The position numbers were made by a program, and so were the translations under genes. A stretch of DNA of 64,000 nucleotides. Source: Lentzea pudingi. Its GTDB lineage: Bacteria > Actinomycetota > Actinomycetes > Mycobacteriales > Pseudonocardiaceae. Below the pieces are notes generated by a model. It was not told the DNA's origin. It saw only the letters and a list, made by a program, of their open reading frames with translations, and did no database searches. Shown one piece after another: positions 60,826-64,000 of the stretch. Within the stretch, counting starts at the first letter, position 1, and each line of letters starts with the position of its first letter. Where the stretch lies: contig NZ_BMNC01000004.1 in assembly GCF_014646255.1 (NCBI RefSeq), positions 574,480 through 638,479 of the forward strand, given 5' to 3'.

Positions 60826-61716
60826 TTACCGCCTCAGGCCGGAGAACTGACGGCGCAGCATCGCGGCGCCGATGAGCAGGAAGAACAGCAGCACCACGAG
60901 CGTGCTGGTCGAGCCGCCGGACGAGCTCATCAACGTCACGTCCACGTTGCCCACGAGCACGATGCCGCACTCCGCGCGCACCTTGTGACGGCCGGGCTCG
61001 ATGCTGGCGAACTTCACCGGGGACGAGAACCCGCCGTTCTCGTCGGCCGTCGTCTTGCCGACGTCCTGACCCAGCGACCTCAGGGTCACGCTCGCGCCCT
61101 TGGGACAGCCGGTGCCGGTCGCGGTCAGGTCGTCACCGGGCTGGATGTTCTCCTTGTCCAGCACGAGGACGCCGTCGGCGGGACCGGTGAACGCGTCGGT
61201 GGTGGAGGAGGACGAGGGCGTCGACGAGTCCGTGGTGGTCGTCGTGGTCGTGGTCGTCACCGGGGGAGTCGTGGTGGTCGTGACGACCGGCGGACGGGTC
61301 GTCACGGGCGGGTTGGTCACCGGTGGGTTGGTGACGGGCGGCTGCGTGGTGGTGGTCGGCTGCCTGGTCGTGGTGACGGGCGGCGGGGGCGTCACGGTGA
61401 ACTGGTTGCGCGCGATGTGCTGGCACTCGTCCGTCGCGGTGAAGGTGTACGTGCCCACCTTGGTCCCGGGCGGGATGGTGGCCGTGACCGAACCAGTGGA
61501 CGCGTACGGCGCGGTGGCCAGTACGCTCCCGGCCCAGTTGATGCGGATCGTGCCCTTGCATCTGATGAAGCCTGACCAGGTGAAAGTCGTACTGGAGCCG
61601 GCCGGGCCGCTGTTAGGATTCGCGGTCACCGTCGTCTGCTGCTGTGCGGCCGCAGGTGTGGCGACCAGCACCGTAACACCGGCTGCTACAGCCACGAGTA
61701 AGCCTAAAGACCGCAT
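60826..61716 (-). CDS. secreted, Thr/Pro-rich wall-anchored protein with Ig-like ends
   Basis: 296 aa. Signal peptide to about residue 24 (ATPAAAQQ). An Ig/IPT-like domain about 25-110 (SGPAGSSTTFTWSGFIRCKG). A long Thr/Pro linker about 112-175. A second beta domain follows (GDDLTATGTGCPKGASVTLRS). The C-terminal TM (TLVVLLFFLLIGAAMLRR) ends with a basic tail. Likely glycosylated stalk protein at the cell surface. ATG 61716 with GGGGAGAGGGA. Divergent from the membrane/kinase pair. Confidence 0.8.
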   Translation of the reverse strand: MRSLGLLVAVAAGVTVLVATPAAAQQQTTVTANPNSGPAGSSTTFTWSGFIRCKGTIRINWAGSVLATAPYASTGSVTATIPPGTKVGTYTFTATDECQHIARNQFTVTPPPPVTTTRQPTTTTQPPVTNPPVTNPPVTTRPPVVTTTTTPPVTTTTTTTTTDSSTPSSSSTTDAFTGPADGVLVLDKENIQPGDDLTATGTGCPKGASVTLRSLGQDVGKTTADENGGFSSPVKFASIEPGRHKVRAECGIVLVGNVDVTLMSSSGGSTSTLVVLLFFLLIGAAMLRRQFSGLRR

Positions 61717-61750
61717 TCCCTCTCCCCGGATCAGAACCTAAGGTGCGCTA

Positions 61751-62518
61751 GTGAGACGTCGCATGGCCGGTGCAGGTTTACTGCTGTTGTGCGGAATTAT
61801 GCTGCTCCCACCGACGGCTTCCGCACAGGACGGGTCCGTGATCCTCGAGGCCGATGTGGACGGTAGGCCGGTTGGAGTAGGGAATCTGGTGCTGGACCCG
61901 TCGCAGACCGCCAAGGTCTCGATCACGGTCCGCAACAACACGAACACCCTGCAGCGCGTGAAGACCGTGCGGATCAGCGGCACCGCGCTGGCGTTGACCT
62001 TCTTCTCCTACGACACAACGGTTCCGTTCGAGGTGCAGGCGAAGTCGTCGGAGACCCGGTCGTTCCCCCTTGACCCCACGGACCTCGGCTCGCAGGCCAT
62101 CGGTCTCCTTCCGGTCACGGTCGAGGTCATCGACGCGCAACGCGAGAGCATCGCGTCCGTCGAGACGACCGGTGACGTCAAGGGTTCGCTCTGGTCGGTC
62201 TACGGGGCGTTCGGGCTGGGCGTGCTCGTGCTGACGGCGTTGTCGTGGGCGGGGGCGTTGATCGCACTGGCGCGCAGGAGGCTTCCCGCGAACCGGTGGC
62301 AGCGGGCCATGCGGTTCCTGCCCGCGGGCATCGGGACCGGGCTGATCGCGGTGATCTCGTTGTCGGTGCTGCGGCTGGTGGCGCCGTCGCCGACGGCCGA
62401 GATCCCGTTCATCGTCGGGGCCGCGGCGGCCGCGTTCGTTCTCGGCTACGTGACACCGCATCCTGGCGAACGGTCACCGTCCTCAATGGATGCGGACACG
62501 GTGAGGATCCAGCGGTGA
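61751..62518 (+). CDS. membrane protein with exported N-domain, kinase-linked, unknown
   Basis: 255 aa. Signal peptide (GLLLLCGIMLLPPTASAQ), beta-rich exported domain about 26-135 (DPSQTAKVSITVRNNTNTLQRV) and three membrane helices (GAFGLGVLVLTALSWAGAL, FLPAGIGTGLIAVISLSVL, IPFIVGAAAAAFVLGYV). The GTGA overlap with the kinase start suggests a working pair, perhaps an input module. I know no named family. Confidence 0.75.
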   Translation: MRRRMAGAGLLLLCGIMLLPPTASAQDGSVILEADVDGRPVGVGNLVLDPSQTAKVSITVRNNTNTLQRVKTVRISGTALALTFFSYDTTVPFEVQAKSSETRSFPLDPTDLGSQAIGLLPVTVEVIDAQRESIASVETTGDVKGSLWSVYGAFGLGVLVLTALSWAGALIALARRRLPANRWQRAMRFLPAGIGTGLIAVISLSVLRLVAPSPTAEIPFIVGAAAAAFVLGYVTPHPGERSPSSMDADTVRIQR

Positions 62519-64000
62519 GTCTGTCCAGTGTGGTCGCCGCCCTGCCGCAGTACGCCGTCGGCGAGCAGATCGGCGAGGGCGGCATGGGCGTCGTCTACGG
62601 CGGTCTGCACCGCCAGCTCGGGCGTCCCGTGGCGATCAAACGGCTGCCGCACGCGGTGGCCGAGGACCCGAGGATGAGCGAGCGCTTCGAGCACGAGGCG
62701 CGGCTGCTGGCCCGGCTCGACCACCCGCACATCGTGCCGGTCTACGACTACGTCCGGCAGCAGGGCGAGCACCTGCTGGTGATGGAACGCCTCGACGGCG
62801 GCACGGTCTGGTCGCGGTTCTCCGGCGACGGGCTGACGGCGCAGCAGTCGTGCGGGATCGTGCTGGCGGCGTTGTCCGGGCTGCACGCGGCGCACGACGC
62901 CGGGGTGCTGCACCTCGACGTGAAGCCGAAGAACCTGCTCTTCACCTCGAACGGCGTGGTGAAGGTGGCGGACTTCGGCATCTCGCAGGTGGTGTCGGAG
63001 GGCGCGACGCTCGTGACGCACGGTGGCGCGGTGCTCGGCACGCCCGCGTACATCGCGCCGGAGCAGGCGATGGGTAACGCGCTGTCGCCCGCGGCCGACG
63101 TCTACGCGACCGGCACGATGCTCTACGAACTGCTCTGCGGCGACCTGCCGTTCGAACGCGGCGGCGGCCCGATCGCGATGATCCAGAAGCGGGTGTTCCA
63201 GGACCCGAGGCCGTTGCCGAACGTGCCGGAACCCCTTGCGGGCGTGGTGATGCGCAGCATCGCCCGGGAGCCCGACGCGCGGTACCGCAACGCCGAGACG
63301 TTCGCGATCGACCTGGCCGCCGCGGCGGGCCACCTGTTCGGTCCGGACTGGCTCGTGCGCCTGGGCATGCCCGTGCACCTCGCACCGCAGGTGTCGTCGT
63401 CGTCCACGCGTCCGTCGCTGCGGCCCGTGCCCGAACGCGACACCGTGACGCTCACCGGGCAGCGGATCAGGGCCACGCTGGTCGACCCGATCCCGGCCGC
63501 GCGCCTGAGCGGCAGCAGCACGTTGGTGCCGGCCGCGCAGGTGATCAAGCCGCCGTCGACGCCGTGGGCGTTGTGGCTGGTGGCCGCGCTCGCGTTGATC
63601 GCGATGGTCGTCGTGCCGTTCGTGGCGACGGCCAACACGCTCACGACCTCGGTCACGCTGGACCTCGCGGATCCGGTGAAGGCCGACGGCACGCACCTCG
63701 TCGTGACGGCGGCCGGTATCCCGATCGCGGACGTGGAGCGCACGCCGGAGGGGTTCGTGCTGCCCGGTGTCACGCGGTGGATCGTCGGCGGCGCCGTGCG
63801 GGCCCAGGTCGACGAGCAGCCGCCGTTCCTGCTGGTGTCGAGCCAGACGCCGTGGCTGAGCCTCATGGGCACCGGTTCGGTGCTGTTGCTGCTCTTCGCG
63901 TTCGCGTACCTGGAGTCGAACCTGCGCGCGTTGCGGCGGCGGCAGACCGGCGTGGCGGCGATCATCGCGTCGGTGCCGCTCGGCCTCGTGCTGGGGCTCG
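62515..64000 (+). CDS. Ser/Thr protein kinase, 3' end outside window
   Basis: 495 codons visible, cut by the window edge. Kinase domain about 13-280: IGEGGMGVVYGG (Gly loop), VAIKRL (Lys), LHLDVKPKNLLF (catalytic Asp, with Leu in place of the usual Arg of HRD), VADFGISQV and GTPAYIAPEQ. Beyond a linker are a membrane helix (about 350-370; WLVAALALIAMVVVPFVA), an outside beta segment (about 375-440) and further helices. A membrane kinase whose outside loop could sense a signal; coupled to the preceding membrane protein. Confidence 0.92.
   Translation, partial: MSLSSVVAALPQYAVGEQIGEGGMGVVYGGLHRQLGRPVAIKRLPHAVAEDPRMSERFEHEARLLARLDHPHIVPVYDYVRQQGEHLLVMERLDGGTVWSRFSGDGLTAQQSCGIVLAALSGLHAAHDAGVLHLDVKPKNLLFTSNGVVKVADFGISQVVSEGATLVTHGGAVLGTPAYIAPEQAMGNALSPAADVYATGTMLYELLCGDLPFERGGGPIAMIQKRVFQDPRPLPNVPEPLAGVVMRSIAREPDARYRNAETFAIDLAAAAGHLFGPDWLVRLGMPVHLAPQVSSSSTRPSLRPVPERDTVTLTGQRIRATLVDPIPAARLSGSSTLVPAAQVIKPPSTPWALWLVAALALIAMVVVPFVATANTLTTSVTLDLADPVKADGTHLVVTAAGIPIADVERTPEGFVLPGVTRWIVGGAVRAQVDEQPPFLLVSSQTPWLSLMGTGSVLLLLFAFAYLESNLRALRRRQTGVAAIIASVPLGLVLGL

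Overview
This is a 64 kb stretch of a GC-rich actinobacterial chromosome with frequent GTG starts and many 4-bp start/stop overlaps. WhiA, RbpA, an ergothioneine cluster, a mycothiol-type DinB protein, an XRE/DUF397 pair and the gene order uvrC-rapZ-yvcK-whiA-gap-pgk-tpi-secG suggest a filamentous member of the Pseudonocardiaceae (Lentzea/Saccharothrix/Actinosynnema-like). That placement is inference from gene content. I saw no rRNA, tRNA, CRISPR array, intact insertion sequence or prophage.

Layout. 1-6.1 kb: end of a class III aminotransferase with mmsA, a hexapeptide acetyltransferase, an EF-G2 paralogue and pdxS. 6.1-14.9 kb: a block separating pdxS from pdxT, made of an anchored exported protein, a HelR/HelD-type RNA polymerase helicase behind a rifamycin-associated-element-like palindrome, a phosphoribosyltransferase-like protein, and an amino-acid module (XRE-cupin regulator, AzlC/AzlD exporter, Lrp regulator, trans-sulfuration enzyme, permease). 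15-24.7 kb: pdxT-yebC, then regulator/effector pairs (TetR with hydrolase, XRE with DUF397, TetR with P450), a POT peptide transporter and small enzymes. 24.7-25.7 kb: a non-coding region with a long inverted repeat and a 27-bp tandem array.

25.7-41 kb: a large secreted multidomain sugar dehydrogenase, the egtABCD ergothioneine operon, tandem secreted peptidases, a TSUP permease, a Tat-exported phosphoesterase and a WYL-regulator/ECF-sigma pair. 41-47 kb: accessory genes of unknown role (S1 mini-protein, membrane/coiled-coil pair, SLOG protein with XRE regulator, two Rieske proteins) plus a second long inverted repeat. 47-60.8 kb: the conserved DNA-repair/development/glycolysis block. It is interrupted by about 0.7 kb of degenerate repeats before rapZ, and by two secreted cell-wall-lytic proteins sharing a five-repeat FG-GAP domain between whiA and gap. 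The window ends in a secreted Thr-rich protein, a membrane protein and an incomplete Ser/Thr kinase.

The most interesting signals are the helR palindrome, which is also the -35 of an opposite promoter running at once into a strong terminator; the two long inverted repeats beside triplet-periodic tandem arrays; the uncharacterised XRE-TPR/SLOG and membrane/coiled-coil operons; and the duplicated peptidases that share an identical upstream box.
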